Positions 9,211 through 17,349 of a DNA stretch of 64,000 nt are shown here, piece by piece. The first letter of the stretch is position 1, and each line of letters opens with the position of its first letter. The stretch spans positions 4,406,001 to 4,470,000 of the forward strand of contig NC_018025.1 in the NCBI RefSeq assembly GCF_000266945.1. The letters run 5' to 3'. The position numbers and the translations under genes were made by a program. The notes beneath the pieces are model-generated. The model made no database searches and was not told the origin of the DNA. It saw only the letters and a list, made by a program, of their open reading frames with translations. Origin of the DNA: Desulfomonile tiedjei DSM 6799. Lineage in GTDB: Bacteria > Desulfobacterota > Desulfomonilia > Desulfomonilales > Desulfomonilaceae.

Positions 9211-9226
9211 GATTCTCTCGGGAATC
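9211..9226. promoter_or_regulatory. Candidate operator downstream of the lexA -10
   Basis: The inverted repeat GATTC-N6-GAATC lies about 10 bp downstream of the lexA -10 on the minus strand, so it covers the likely transcription start. It is a plausible autoregulatory site, but no SOS-box consensus for this lineage was matched and there is only one copy in view. Confidence 0.35.
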
Positions 9227-9235
9227 AAGATGGAG

Positions 9236-9263
9236 ATTATATGAAAATAAACCGAAAGTCAAA
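9236..9263 (-). promoter_or_regulatory. Sigma-70-type promoter of lexA-dinB
   Basis: On the minus strand a perfect TATAAT (9236-9241 read in reverse) lies 16 bp after TTTGAC (9258-9263), or 15 bp after TTGACT. This leaves a leader of roughly 80-90 nt before lexA. Confidence 0.6.
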
Positions 9264-9316
9264 CGAATTTGTTCCGAAAGTGTGACCATTGATCTACCCG
9301 GGGGACAGATGTCTTT

Positions 9317-9569
9317 GCCCCGAAGGGGCTGCCCGTGAATAGCCGTGGGTGCAAACCCACGGAAAAAGCAAGGCAAACCTTTTGCTTCGAGGACCCTGGA
9401 AGGGTCCACCAAAACATCCTGCGATCATTGCCTGTTGGGCGACCCATTCAGGGTCGTTGACTCAGGGTTATGGGCGTGTCTGTGTCCACGGGTTGACACC
9501 CGTGGCTACCGTTGAACCGCCCTTCCAGGGCGCAGAATTCCTAGTGCCCGCTCTTAACTGAATGGTTGC
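9317..9569. repeat. Dispersed hairpin repeat A, copy 1
   Basis: About 253 bp, non-coding, built from consecutive hairpins: GCCCCgaaGGGGC, CCGTGGGTgcaAACCCACGG, GACCCtggaAGGGTC, CGACCCattcaGGGTCG, CCACGGGTtgacACCCGTGG and CGCCCTtccAGGGCG. It aligns over its whole length with 16256-16514, and a remnant is at 36592-36638. It occupies most of the lexA-tmk intergenic region. Confidence 0.8.
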
Positions 9570-9626
9570 CCGAAAGTCAGATCGCTCGTACATAATGTTC
9601 CGTAATCTCACCGAAATGGATTGAAA

Positions 9627-10250
9627 ATGCCGAGATTTATGCACCTCAGAAAAAAGCCCTGGTTCATCGTCTTTGAAGGAATCGACGGCTCTGGTAAATC
9701 GACGCAGGCTCGACTCCTTGCTGACAAGCTCCACCAGGCTGATATTCCTGTCATTCTCACTGCAGAGCCGTCTGAAGGTCCCATAGGGTGTCTTATTCGA
9801 ACCCTGAGGACTCGTCCCTCTCCTGAGGAAGAAAGGCAGCTTTTTACTCAGGATCGCAAGGATCATATTTCCCGCGTCATCGCTCCTGCGTTGAAGAATG
9901 GCATTTCCGTGATTTGTGACAGGTACGTGTATTCATCTGTTGCGTACCAGGGTGCCCGGGGAATCGACCCACGACAAATTCTGGAAGAGAATCGCACCTT
10001 CGCCCTGGAACCGGATGTTACGTTCTTGCTTCGTATCGGGGTTGACGAAGCGCTTTCTCGGATTTGTGAGGGGAGAAAAGAGGCGTTCACCATATTTGAA
10101 GCAAAGGCGAACCTTGAAAGGGTCGCGGCGATATACGATGCTTTGGATGATTCGCATGTGAAAAAGATTGACGCAAGCATGTCACCTGAGGAGATACATC
10201 GAGAGATTTTGGATTATTTGCGGCTTGCATTCACGAATTCTAGCGCTTAA
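9627..10250 (+). CDS. tmk: Thymidylate kinase
   Basis: 207 aa from ATG 9627. A TTG at 9621 would add two residues, and neither has a strong ribosome-binding site. It phosphorylates dTMP to dTDP. Visible: the P-loop FEGIDGSGKST near residues 16-26, the DRx motif CDRYVYSSVAYQG, which binds the nucleotide, and a LID region. The gene stands alone, without the usual holB downstream. Confidence 0.93.
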   Translation: MPRFMHLRKKPWFIVFEGIDGSGKSTQARLLADKLHQADIPVILTAEPSEGPIGCLIRTLRTRPSPEEERQLFTQDRKDHISRVIAPALKNGISVICDRYVYSSVAYQGARGIDPRQILEENRTFALEPDVTFLLRIGVDEALSRICEGRKEAFTIFEAKANLERVAAIYDALDDSHVKKIDASMSPEEIHREILDYLRLAFTNSSA

Positions 10251-10310
10251 TCTATTTAATAAGTTGCGTATTTTTTAGGTACTTTTACATCATTTTTAGA
10301 CGCCAACATG

Positions 10311-10340
10311 TTGACAAAATACTTATTTTTCTGTTATGAT
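10311..10340 (+). promoter_or_regulatory. Sigma-70-type promoter of the small secreted protein gene
   Basis: TTGACA (10311-10316) and TATGAT (10335-10340) with an 18-bp A/T-rich spacer, 38 bp before the start codon at 10379. Confidence 0.72.
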
Positions 10341-10378
10341 GAAATCAAGGATTACGATTTGCCATGCAAGGAGAGATC

Positions 10379-10687
10379 ATGCGCTCCATTCGATTCATCT
10401 TTGCTTTCATGCTGTTAGGAGTTTTGTGTGTTTCCGGCATTGCGTCGGCTGCAGATTACAATTCCAGGTTCGTGCGCAACTATCCTCCAGGGTATCACGG
10501 GATGTGGTACTATGCGGAACGTTTCTTTGACAAGCCCGATAAGAGCCGCACAGAAGAATACCGCTGGGACAAGTTCACCGCGAGAATCAACAATATTCAA
10601 TATCCATTCCTGCCTCATCCGTATGCATGGAACTACGGCGATCATCGTAGCTTCAATCTTCCCAACTACAATTCCAACGACTGGTAA
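10379..10687 (+). CDS. Small secreted Tyr/Asn/Trp-rich protein
   Basis: 102 aa from ATG 10379, chosen because AAGGAG lies 5 nt upstream (an ATG at 10364 precedes that site). Signal peptide MRSIRFIFAFMLLGVLCVSG-IASAA ends at AAD. The mature ~75 residues are unusually rich in Tyr, Asn, Trp, His and Pro (NYPPGYHGMWYYAERFF, YPFLPHPYAWNYGDH) and contain no Cys. No family recognised. It has its own strong promoter. Likely periplasmic or extracellular; function unknown. Confidence 0.75.
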   Translation: MRSIRFIFAFMLLGVLCVSGIASAADYNSRFVRNYPPGYHGMWYYAERFFDKPDKSRTEEYRWDKFTARINNIQYPFLPHPYAWNYGDHRSFNLPNYNSNDW

Positions 10688-10832
10688 TCCGTTTCACATC
10701 CAAATGTCGGGGGGACGAACAAATACAGCTCCCTCCGGCGTTCTTCGATAAATCACATCCTCATGAAACGATTTCTGTTACTATGATATAATCAGAAGAA
10801 TACGTGGGTTATTTCGGGCGGATTTTTTGTGA

Positions 10833-10925
10833 TGGCGGAGAGAGAGGGATTCGAACCCTCGGAACACCTTGTGGGCATTCACGCGATTTCCAGTCGCGCC
10901 CCTTCGGCCACTCGGGCATCTCTCC
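10833..10925 (-). tRNA. tRNA-Ser (anticodon GGA), CCA encoded
   Basis: 93 nt with the long variable arm of a class II tRNA. Acceptor stem GGAGAGA/UCUCUCC with discriminator G and an encoded CCA. Anticodon loop CUGGAAA gives GGA (UCC/UCU codons). The variable arm is GAAUGCCCACAAGGUGUUCC and the T arm is GAGGG-UUCGAAU-CCCUC. Confidence 0.94.
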
Positions 10926-10979
10926 TGGACAATCCGCACATCTTAAACCATATGCTTGTACGTGGTCAAGGAGATTTCA

Positions 10980-11879
10980 ATGGAACCTGAGCAATCCCAA
11001 GTGTTTCGCAGCGGGATTGTCGCCCTGGCGGGAAGGCCCAATGTAGGAAAATCCACGCTGGTAAACACTATCCTGGGGAGGGAGTTGTCTATTGTAACGC
11101 CTAAGGCGCAGACTACGAGAAATCGGATAACCGCGATTCATACCATGCCTGAGGCACAACTCGTATTGCACGACACCCCAGGAATTCACGATCCCAAGAC
11201 TCCGCTCAACAGAGCGCTCGTGGCCATAGCAGCAAAGACTCTCGAAGACGCGGATATCATCCTCCTCATTACGGAACCTCTCGAAGAGATTCATCGAGAA
11301 GATTTACAAATCGTAGATATGATCGGAAAAACCCGTACTCCCGCGGTACTCGCGCTGAACAAGATCGATACCGTGAAACCTCAAGCATTGCTCCCGGTAA
11401 TCGAAAACTTCAACCGGCTCGAGCGATTTGAAGAAATCGTGCCAATCAGCGCGCTGCATGGAGACGGCGTGACGGAGCTGGTGAATATTCTCATAAGAAT
11501 GCTTCCTCCAGGACCGGCCCTTTTCCCGGAAGACGAGATCAGCGATTTGCCTGTCCGGTTTTTTGTGGCTGAAATCGTGCGAGAACAAATAACGCGCATG
11601 ACCGGAGAAGAGATCCCGTACAAAACGTCGGTTGTTGTCGAATCATTCAAGGAGGAAAGCGAGCGTATCCTTATCCATGTGGATGTGCACACGGAACGTG
11701 ACAGCCAGAAGAAGATCCTCATCGGCAAAGGCGGCAGAATGATCAAACAGATTGGCATTGCCGCGCGGAAGAAGATCGAGGACTTTCTTGAGGCTCCCGT
11801 TCGCCTTGAGCTATTCGTGAAAGTAACCCCGAATTGGACCAAGAACGAAAGGATGCTTCGGGAATTCGGATATATGTGA
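10980..11879 (+). CDS. era: GTPase Era
   Basis: 299 aa from ATG 10980, with AAGGAG 6 bp upstream (a TTG at 10956 opens the frame but lacks a site). G motifs: G1 GRPNVGKST, G2 region TTRN, G3 DTPG (HDTPGIHDPK), G4 NKID. The KH domain follows with GKGGRMIKQIGIAARKKIE. Era binds the 3' end of 16S rRNA in 30S assembly. It is a separate gene from the related der at 56402-57793. Confidence 0.97.
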   Translation: MEPEQSQVFRSGIVALAGRPNVGKSTLVNTILGRELSIVTPKAQTTRNRITAIHTMPEAQLVLHDTPGIHDPKTPLNRALVAIAAKTLEDADIILLITEPLEEIHREDLQIVDMIGKTRTPAVLALNKIDTVKPQALLPVIENFNRLERFEEIVPISALHGDGVTELVNILIRMLPPGPALFPEDEISDLPVRFFVAEIVREQITRMTGEEIPYKTSVVVESFKEESERILIHVDVHTERDSQKKILIGKGGRMIKQIGIAARKKIEDFLEAPVRLELFVKVTPNWTKNERMLREFGYM

Positions 11880-11896
11880 TACCTGTTCGAGACTCC

Positions 11897-13219
11897 TCAT
11901 TCCACCCGGAAGAAGGAATCGTCAAATTCCGGTTTGCCCTCGTACTTACGTAAATAGAATCCCGGAGCCTGGTCCATGTGCTCGAAAACCGCCGGATTGA
12001 GATCGATGCCTACTTGCTGAAAAGCTTTCAAAATCGCATCAGGACGCGGGGGACATGTCTTTATGGTGATCATCTTGCCGATATCAGGGTGATTCTTATT
12101 GGCCTCGTACAGGCATTTTCCGATAAGAATGGAATGTTTCTTCCCGGGAGTGGGCTTCATGAGCTTGCCCGTCAGCACCTCCACATCGTCCCAGGCAACT
12201 CCTTTCCAGGCATACGCTACTGCGGTGAGTATTATCCCCGTGAGTAACGAGCAGTAGGTGCACATGGTGAGATCGTATTTCCAATAGGAGAGTCCCTCGA
12301 TTCCCATTTTCTTCATCGGCAGCGGCAGACTGTTGTCTTCATTGTAGGGGAAAGAGTATTCCAGCTTGAGAGCCAATTCCTCCAGCGGGACTCCTGACAA
12401 CTCAAGATCCGAAAGATCGGTAGTTCGTCCACTTCCGGTCGCGGCCAATGCTATGTGCGGAACGTCCGAAGGTTCGTATCCGAGAAGTCTTGCGCCTACT
12501 TTATCAGCCGAAAGCGTGTCCGAAGAGGCCACGAGGATGTTGCTTCTCCTCATTTTCCCGTCAAAAGCCGGGCCGCGTTCGTTCGTGAAAATGCCATCCA
12601 GAAGAGTGAATCCGGGCGGGATGCAATCCGATAGTTTGGACACCATGTAGTGCAGATCTTTTCCAGGGTCGATCGAGTGGCATTTTTTCCGGGAATTTAT
12701 ATCGAGCAGGCCTTTCAAATTCTTAATTCCCAGGCTCACTTTAGTCTGAGCATGAGTTTTGAGAACCGGTATATTCACGACGAAATCGCTCTCGAGAATA
12801 TCTGTATTCACGTTTACCGTGATTTCGGAATCCAGGTTGATTTTCTGGAACGGTCGTTCGTGAACGTTGATTACCTTTACCCCGTACCGCTTTTTCAACT
12901 CGTTGTATCCAAGGCTCTCAAAGGCGTGCCACGACGTCTCCTTATCTTTGGGATCGAAAACGACACCGCCTTCGCCTATGGTAATGTCTTCCACCCCGCG
13001 TTCACGAAGAATACGGACCATGTCCTGAACAACGCGAGAGGTGGTAATCACGCCATATTTGGGGAAAAGTGTCGAACGGGTCCAGAAGACAACGTTCGGT
13101 TTGATGAAAACCCGGGAACGTGAAGAAACACCTTCGAGACCCCGGGAAAGTTCAACCGCCTTGCGCACGGATTCATAAGGTTCTTCATAGCGAATTACTG
13201 CTACTTTAGGTTTGGCCAC
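11897..13219 (-). CDS. DUF362 domain protein
   Basis: 440 aa. The start is GTG 13219, because GAGGAG lies 7 nt upstream and the recognisable domain (AKPKVAVIRYEEPYESVRKA) begins there. The DUF362 core includes FIKPNVVFW, GEGGVVFDPKD, INVHERPF and VNIPVLKTHAQTKVSLGIKNLKG, the typical signature. A C-terminal segment carries MCTYCSLLTGII and further Cys (GKCLYEANKN, IKTCPPRPDAI), suggesting metal or Fe-S binding. DUF362 proteins are common in anaerobes but biochemically undefined. There is no close same-strand partner. Confidence 0.85.
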   Translation of the reverse strand: MAKPKVAVIRYEEPYESVRKAVELSRGLEGVSSRSRVFIKPNVVFWTRSTLFPKYGVITTSRVVQDMVRILRERGVEDITIGEGGVVFDPKDKETSWHAFESLGYNELKKRYGVKVINVHERPFQKINLDSEITVNVNTDILESDFVVNIPVLKTHAQTKVSLGIKNLKGLLDINSRKKCHSIDPGKDLHYMVSKLSDCIPPGFTLLDGIFTNERGPAFDGKMRRSNILVASSDTLSADKVGARLLGYEPSDVPHIALAATGSGRTTDLSDLELSGVPLEELALKLEYSFPYNEDNSLPLPMKKMGIEGLSYWKYDLTMCTYCSLLTGIILTAVAYAWKGVAWDDVEVLTGKLMKPTPGKKHSILIGKCLYEANKNHPDIGKMITIKTCPPRPDAILKAFQQVGIDLNPAVFEHMDQAPGFYLRKYEGKPEFDDSFFRVE

Positions 13220-13292
13220 GCTGAAACTCCTCAGACTATTGTTGCTTACGGGAAAATAATGGGAATGAAATACCGCTGAATTATATACCAAA

Positions 13293-13690
13293 TGTCAGAA
13301 TTTTTGTCTGATTGCGAAAAGCGCTTCTCGAAAATTGGTGGGTGCCGGCCTCCGTCCTGGCATATTTTCAATATGATCAATAATATCGACAGAATGGACC
13401 GGCAGGGAGAAACTGTCTCAAAATCAATGAATTTACAGAAAATCGTGCTACGATTCGACATCGTTGTAGGGGCAGGTCTCGTGCCTACCCTCCCGCAATG
13501 ACCGGCACGGAGGCCGGTCACTACTGGGCACCCACGAGGGGCGCCCCTACAATCAGGCCGTGAAGATGATGAGAATTTCGTGCCACGATCTGGGAAAAAT
13601 TTCGACTTTTGAGACAGCCTCGGGACGCCGGTCCCCACCAATATCTTGTATTGGAGCGTAAGATAAACGCCAGAATTTTTTGGAAATCGC
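13293..13690. repeat. Dispersed repeat B, copy 1, interrupted by a MITE-like element
   Basis: The left half (13293-13408) starts TGTCAGAATTTTTGTCTGATTGCG and contains TGCCGGCCTCCGTCCTGGCA. The right half (13622-13690) starts GGGACGCCGGTCC and ends CCAGAATTTTTTGG. Joined at GGACCGGCAGGGACGCCGGTCC, they match intact copies at 18987-19115 and 25731-25832. It fills the gap between the DUF362 gene and the GH57 gene; no gene is seen here. Confidence 0.7.
13409..13621 (+). mobile_element. MITE-like element, copy 1
   Basis: 213 bp bounded by inverted repeats GAAACTGTCTCAAAA (13409-13423) and TTTTGAGACAGCCTC (13607-13621, 12 of 15 matching). It lies inside the palindrome of repeat B, with GGGA on both sides as a possible 4-bp target duplication. 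The interior has G/C hairpins (ACCGGCACGGAGGCCGGT, TGGGCACCCACGAGGGGCGCCCC). It is too short to code for a transposase. The same element lies inverted at 36639-36852. Confidence 0.65.
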
Positions 13691-13691
13691 T

Positions 13692-16082
13692 CTAAAGCCT
13701 GACGGCCAGGCGATGCGCCAATTCCACTAACGTATGAGGCAATTCGCGCATACGATGCCCGAGACTTTTCAGGATACGAAAAACTCCGATCTGGGCTTCG
13801 CCTAATTCAATGCGGCATTCGATTCGCTCACAGAGATCGAGAAACACAATGATTTCTGCTGCGACAGCAGCGTTTCCCTTGGATTTTTGCAGTTGTCCGG
13901 TTAACTGCACAATCCTTGTTCGTATCAGCCGATCGATTTCGCCCAGATCCAGGTTAATCTTCCAGAATCCTGCTTCCTGGAGAATCGCTTCAAGCCCGTC
14001 GGGGAATTTGCCATTCGAGAGTTTGTCAATCTCTTCGATCAGCCTTCTGTTCAAGGAAAAGCGGGCCACGGCAACGAAAGTGTCGGGAAGATAAGCGTCC
14101 TGCTCCACGAGCAGCTTTGCAAGATCCCGGTTTTTTTTGTAATGCGTTTCGAAGAGGCCGGCTTCTGCCTCGTACATCGTGCCCGTGATAGCGTTCAGAA
14201 CCCTGCGGCGCTCTTCAACGAAAAGATCTTTCGCTGAGTAGTATGCTTCTGAAAAATGACGATCCATCTTTCGGCCGAGTTCCGTGACGGATTGGCTTCT
14301 GAACGCCTCGAGCAACTCTTCTTTCGCCTCCGCGTACCGGTATTCGCTTATGTACTCGGTTACCGAGCATCTGACGTCCACTCCACCAAAATAGTGTGCT
14401 GCAACTGCAAGCTTCATACTTTCGGTGGTTATCCTGCTCAGTACGGTCATGGCGGCAACCAGCAGGGTCCTGTCTCCGCTTTGTTCTTTCGTGAAGTCGT
14501 GCAACGCTATTTCGTAACAGTACAGTCTTTTCTTGGGGGGCACATCCTCGAAAACGGAAAGAATGGCTCCATGAGCAGCCACTCTGGGCAAGCCCGAAAC
14601 CTGAGTAATTATCTTGTCCCGGAAAATTTCATCACCTGCTGGATAGGGTTTGAAATTGCTTTTAGCGTTCTTCAACACGGACAGGAAATCTTCAAGGATG
14701 TCAGGATCGAAAGGATAGATGATTTGGATAGCTCTGGCCGCGTACCTGAGAACCTGAAGGCTCTCTATTCCGGAGATATCATCGAAAAACCAGCCGCAAC
14801 TCGTGTACATGAGCATGCGGTTTCTCTGAAGCTCCAGCAACTGCAATCCTTTTATCCGGTCTTCTTTCCTGAGCTGTTTCAGCCCGTGTTTCTTGAAGAA
14901 GGGCCCAATCTTGGGGCGGTTTTCCAACAAGACCTGGATATAATCGTTACGAGCTTCCCACGGATCTTTGAAAATACCTTTGCCCTGCTCTTCATACAGA
15001 GAGTCGGCCCGATCCCGTAGAAGGTCGAGAGCTTCTCTAAGAGGCGCTCTCCATTTCTGGTTCCATTCGGGTTTCTGTGAAATGGAGCAGCCGCAATCGC
15101 CGGACCAGCGACCGACCCCGTGGGCGCAGCTCCACGCCGAGTTCTCGATTATTTCTACTTCAGCTTTGGGCGGATGGAGTGCAAGATACTCTGCATAGTT
15201 GGTTACTCGAACGTCATGCCTTCGGAAGAGTTCTTTGAGTGCATAGGAGAGCGCCATTTCACCGAATCGATGATGATGTCCGTAGGATTCACCGTCTGTG
15301 GCAATGTTGATAACCTGTGGGCGGTCGTCTGTTGTGAATGCGTTCAAAAGGCGGTTTTTCAGCTCTTCTCCGTTATCGAGCAGTTTTTCGAACGCTATTG
15401 CCCTGGATATCGGGCCGTCGTAGAAGAAAATCGCTATAGAAAGCTTTTTGGACAATCGGCATAGATACGGTCTTGAGGGATCGATCGCTCCGTTGTGCAG
15501 AGTCTCCCATTCATGCTTTGGTGCCAGCTTGAATCTTTGCGCCTGAGTTTGCGAAAGGATCGTGAATTTGATGCCCTGTGTCGCCATGATCCGCAGGGAC
15601 TCAAGATCGACGGCAGTTTCCGGCAACCACATGCCTTCGGGATCACGCTGGAATCTCCTGCGAAAGTCTTCAATTCCCCAGATTATCTGAGTAAACTTAT
15701 CCCTGGACGATGCCAAAGGCATGATCATATGATTGTACGCTTGAGCCAGAGCGTTTCCATGGCCGGAGCGTTTTTTCACGCTGGCTGCATCCGCATCGAG
15801 GATAGCCTGATAGGTATCCGGATCGTGTCGGTCCAACCAGGAAAGCAGCGTAGGCCCGAAATCGAAACTGATGTACTCGTAATTATTCAGTACGTCTCTG
15901 AGACGACTGTGCCGATCGAGAATTCGTGCTTGCGTGTTGGGCCTGTAACACTCAAACGCAATTCGCTCGTTCCAATCGTGGAAAGGATGAGCGGATTGTT
16001 GAATTTCAATCTTTTCCAGCCATGGGTTTTCCCGGGGCGGTTGGTAGAAGTGCCCGTGAATGCAAATGTATTTCCTTATCAT
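13692..16082 (-). CDS. Glycoside hydrolase family 57 / DUF3536 protein
   Basis: 796 aa, cytoplasmic (no signal peptide). The N-terminal GH57-like barrel opens with ICIHGHFYQPPRENPWLEKI and has a conserved DGESYGHHHRFGEMAL block around residue 265, expected to carry active-site residues. It also has ENSAWSCAHGVGRWSGDCGCS. The C-terminal ~500 residues are the DUF3536-type helical region. Relatives are annotated alpha-amylase/alpha-mannosidase-like and probably act on glycogen-type or other alpha-glucans; the substrate is unproven. ATG at 16082. Isolated gene flanked by repeats A and B. Confidence 0.88.
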   Translation of the reverse strand: MIRKYICIHGHFYQPPRENPWLEKIEIQQSAHPFHDWNERIAFECYRPNTQARILDRHSRLRDVLNNYEYISFDFGPTLLSWLDRHDPDTYQAILDADAASVKKRSGHGNALAQAYNHMIMPLASSRDKFTQIIWGIEDFRRRFQRDPEGMWLPETAVDLESLRIMATQGIKFTILSQTQAQRFKLAPKHEWETLHNGAIDPSRPYLCRLSKKLSIAIFFYDGPISRAIAFEKLLDNGEELKNRLLNAFTTDDRPQVINIATDGESYGHHHRFGEMALSYALKELFRRHDVRVTNYAEYLALHPPKAEVEIIENSAWSCAHGVGRWSGDCGCSISQKPEWNQKWRAPLREALDLLRDRADSLYEEQGKGIFKDPWEARNDYIQVLLENRPKIGPFFKKHGLKQLRKEDRIKGLQLLELQRNRMLMYTSCGWFFDDISGIESLQVLRYAARAIQIIYPFDPDILEDFLSVLKNAKSNFKPYPAGDEIFRDKIITQVSGLPRVAAHGAILSVFEDVPPKKRLYCYEIALHDFTKEQSGDRTLLVAAMTVLSRITTESMKLAVAAHYFGGVDVRCSVTEYISEYRYAEAKEELLEAFRSQSVTELGRKMDRHFSEAYYSAKDLFVEERRRVLNAITGTMYEAEAGLFETHYKKNRDLAKLLVEQDAYLPDTFVAVARFSLNRRLIEEIDKLSNGKFPDGLEAILQEAGFWKINLDLGEIDRLIRTRIVQLTGQLQKSKGNAAVAAEIIVFLDLCERIECRIELGEAQIGVFRILKSLGHRMRELPHTLVELAHRLAVRL

Positions 16083-16255
16083 GCACTTATCTCAGAAGAA
16101 TGCGTGGCAAGCAGTCTGCAGCCGTAAAGATTTCTCATGGGGCCGCCCTCTCCCGAATCCGCACGAAAGCAACAAAAGAATAGCCATACGGTTCCTCCCG
16201 GTCAAGAAATGAATGCTGCACTGTATCCATTCGGTTACGCGTGGAAGAGCTTTCT

Positions 16256-16514
16256 GCAGCCCCATAGGGGCTGCCCAAGAGTAGCCGTGGGTGCAAAACC
16301 CACGGAAGCGATATGGCTAGTCCTTTTGTCTTCAAGACCCTGAAGGGGTCCACCAACGACATCTGAGAGTTATTGTCTTGTTGGTCGACCCCTTTCAGGG
16401 GTCGTTGAACTATGCTTACGGGCCGCCGCTGTCCACGGGTTGACACCCCGTGGCTACCATTGGGCCGCCCTTCCAGGGCGCAGAATTCTTAGTGGCCGCT
16501 CACCGAATGGTTGC
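16256..16514. repeat. Dispersed hairpin repeat A, copy 2
   Basis: Aligns end to end with 9317-9569: GCAGCCCCataGGGGCTGC, GTAGCCGTGGGTGCAAAACCCACGG, GACCCTGAAGGGGTC, CGACCCCTTTCAGGGGTCG, CCACGGGTTGACACCCCGTGG and CCGCCCTTCCAGGGCGCAGAATTC. It makes up most of the 460-bp gap between the GH57 gene and the TrpF-like gene. Short ORFs across it in both copies are by-products of the repeat. Confidence 0.8.
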
Positions 16515-16543
16515 GCTGCATTGGCTTTGGTTCAGTAGAATTC

Positions 16544-17245
16544 TCAGCAGACAGAAATGTCGCGAAATGCGGTCAGTGCCTGACTCGCAAATCGTCTGAT
16601 TTTGTCAAAGTTTCTGGAGCCGTCCGGATTTTCAACACCTGTGTGGACATCAACCCCATGCGGACGGACGGTGAGCACAGCTTCTCGCACATTCTCAGGG
16701 GAGAGTCCTCCGGCCAGGATTACCGGGACGGAAGCGATGCGCACTATTTCAGCGCTTAGACGCCAGTCATGAGTCTTGCCGGTTGCTCCAATCCTTCCGG
16801 TCACAGGATCGAGCGAATCCAAAATAATTGCGTCCCAAAGCGGAGACTGGAACCGTGGAACGTGTTGCAGAGAAGAATCTCCGTTTACGGTTATCCTCCC
16901 TATGCTCATTACGTGGGGAAGATGTTCCCGAAAACGCTGAATTTCATGGTCGGAAATTTCCCCATGAAATTGAATTGCTCGGCCTCCGGTTTTACACAGC
17001 AGCTCAATAGCTGCATCGGCTCGATTCAGATAGGTGATAATAACGGGCAGCAAGTCACTGGGAAGATCCCGAATTATGCACTTGGTTTTCTCCACATTCA
17101 AATCGTCATGGAGCCCGTGTGGCAATTCCAGGGTAAAGCCTACCGAATTCACCCCGCATTCGTGGCAGAACAGAGCCTCTTCAACGGTCGACACACCTGC
17201 TACTTGCACTATCGGACACCAGTTCAGAATTTGGCCTTTTATCAT
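16544..17245 (-). CDS. TrpF-like (phosphoribosylanthranilate isomerase family) protein lacking the catalytic Cys
   Basis: 233 aa from ATG 17245 (a TTG extension to 17296 is less likely). The (beta/alpha)8 barrel has TrpF landmarks: CGVNSVGFTL, AIQFHG, IILDS (general acid Asp), GATGKTHDW, ILAGGLSPENVREAV and GVDVHTGVENPDGSRNFDKI, which binds phosphate. However, the N-terminal K-x-C-G-x-T is VQVAGVS at residues 13-19, so the catalytic Cys is Ala and Lys is Gln. The gene is not in a trp operon. It may have a different isomerase or binding role, or be a degenerate paralogue. The fold assignment is secure; the activity is doubtful. Confidence 0.82.
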   Translation of the reverse strand: MIKGQILNWCPIVQVAGVSTVEEALFCHECGVNSVGFTLELPHGLHDDLNVEKTKCIIRDLPSDLLPVIITYLNRADAAIELLCKTGGRAIQFHGEISDHEIQRFREHLPHVMSIGRITVNGDSSLQHVPRFQSPLWDAIILDSLDPVTGRIGATGKTHDWRLSAEIVRIASVPVILAGGLSPENVREAVLTVRPHGVDVHTGVENPDGSRNFDKIRRFASQALTAFRDISVC

Positions 17246-17349
17246 GCGAAAGCCCTTACAGAGTCCGGTCTTGTAATCGGAAAAGCCTGGACACAAAAAG
17301 GATTGTTGGATATGTTATCGAATACAAAAAAACATAATTCAAGCCATCT

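Noticed and set aside
9188-9447. Overlapping minus-strand frames in repeat A, with related frames in the second copy
   Set aside because: The shared peptide-like sequence simply reflects the duplicated hairpin repeat; there are no signals for translation.
14256-15020. 254-codon plus-strand frame opposite the GH57/DUF3536 gene
   Set aside because: Antisense shadow; the minus frame has full family signatures.
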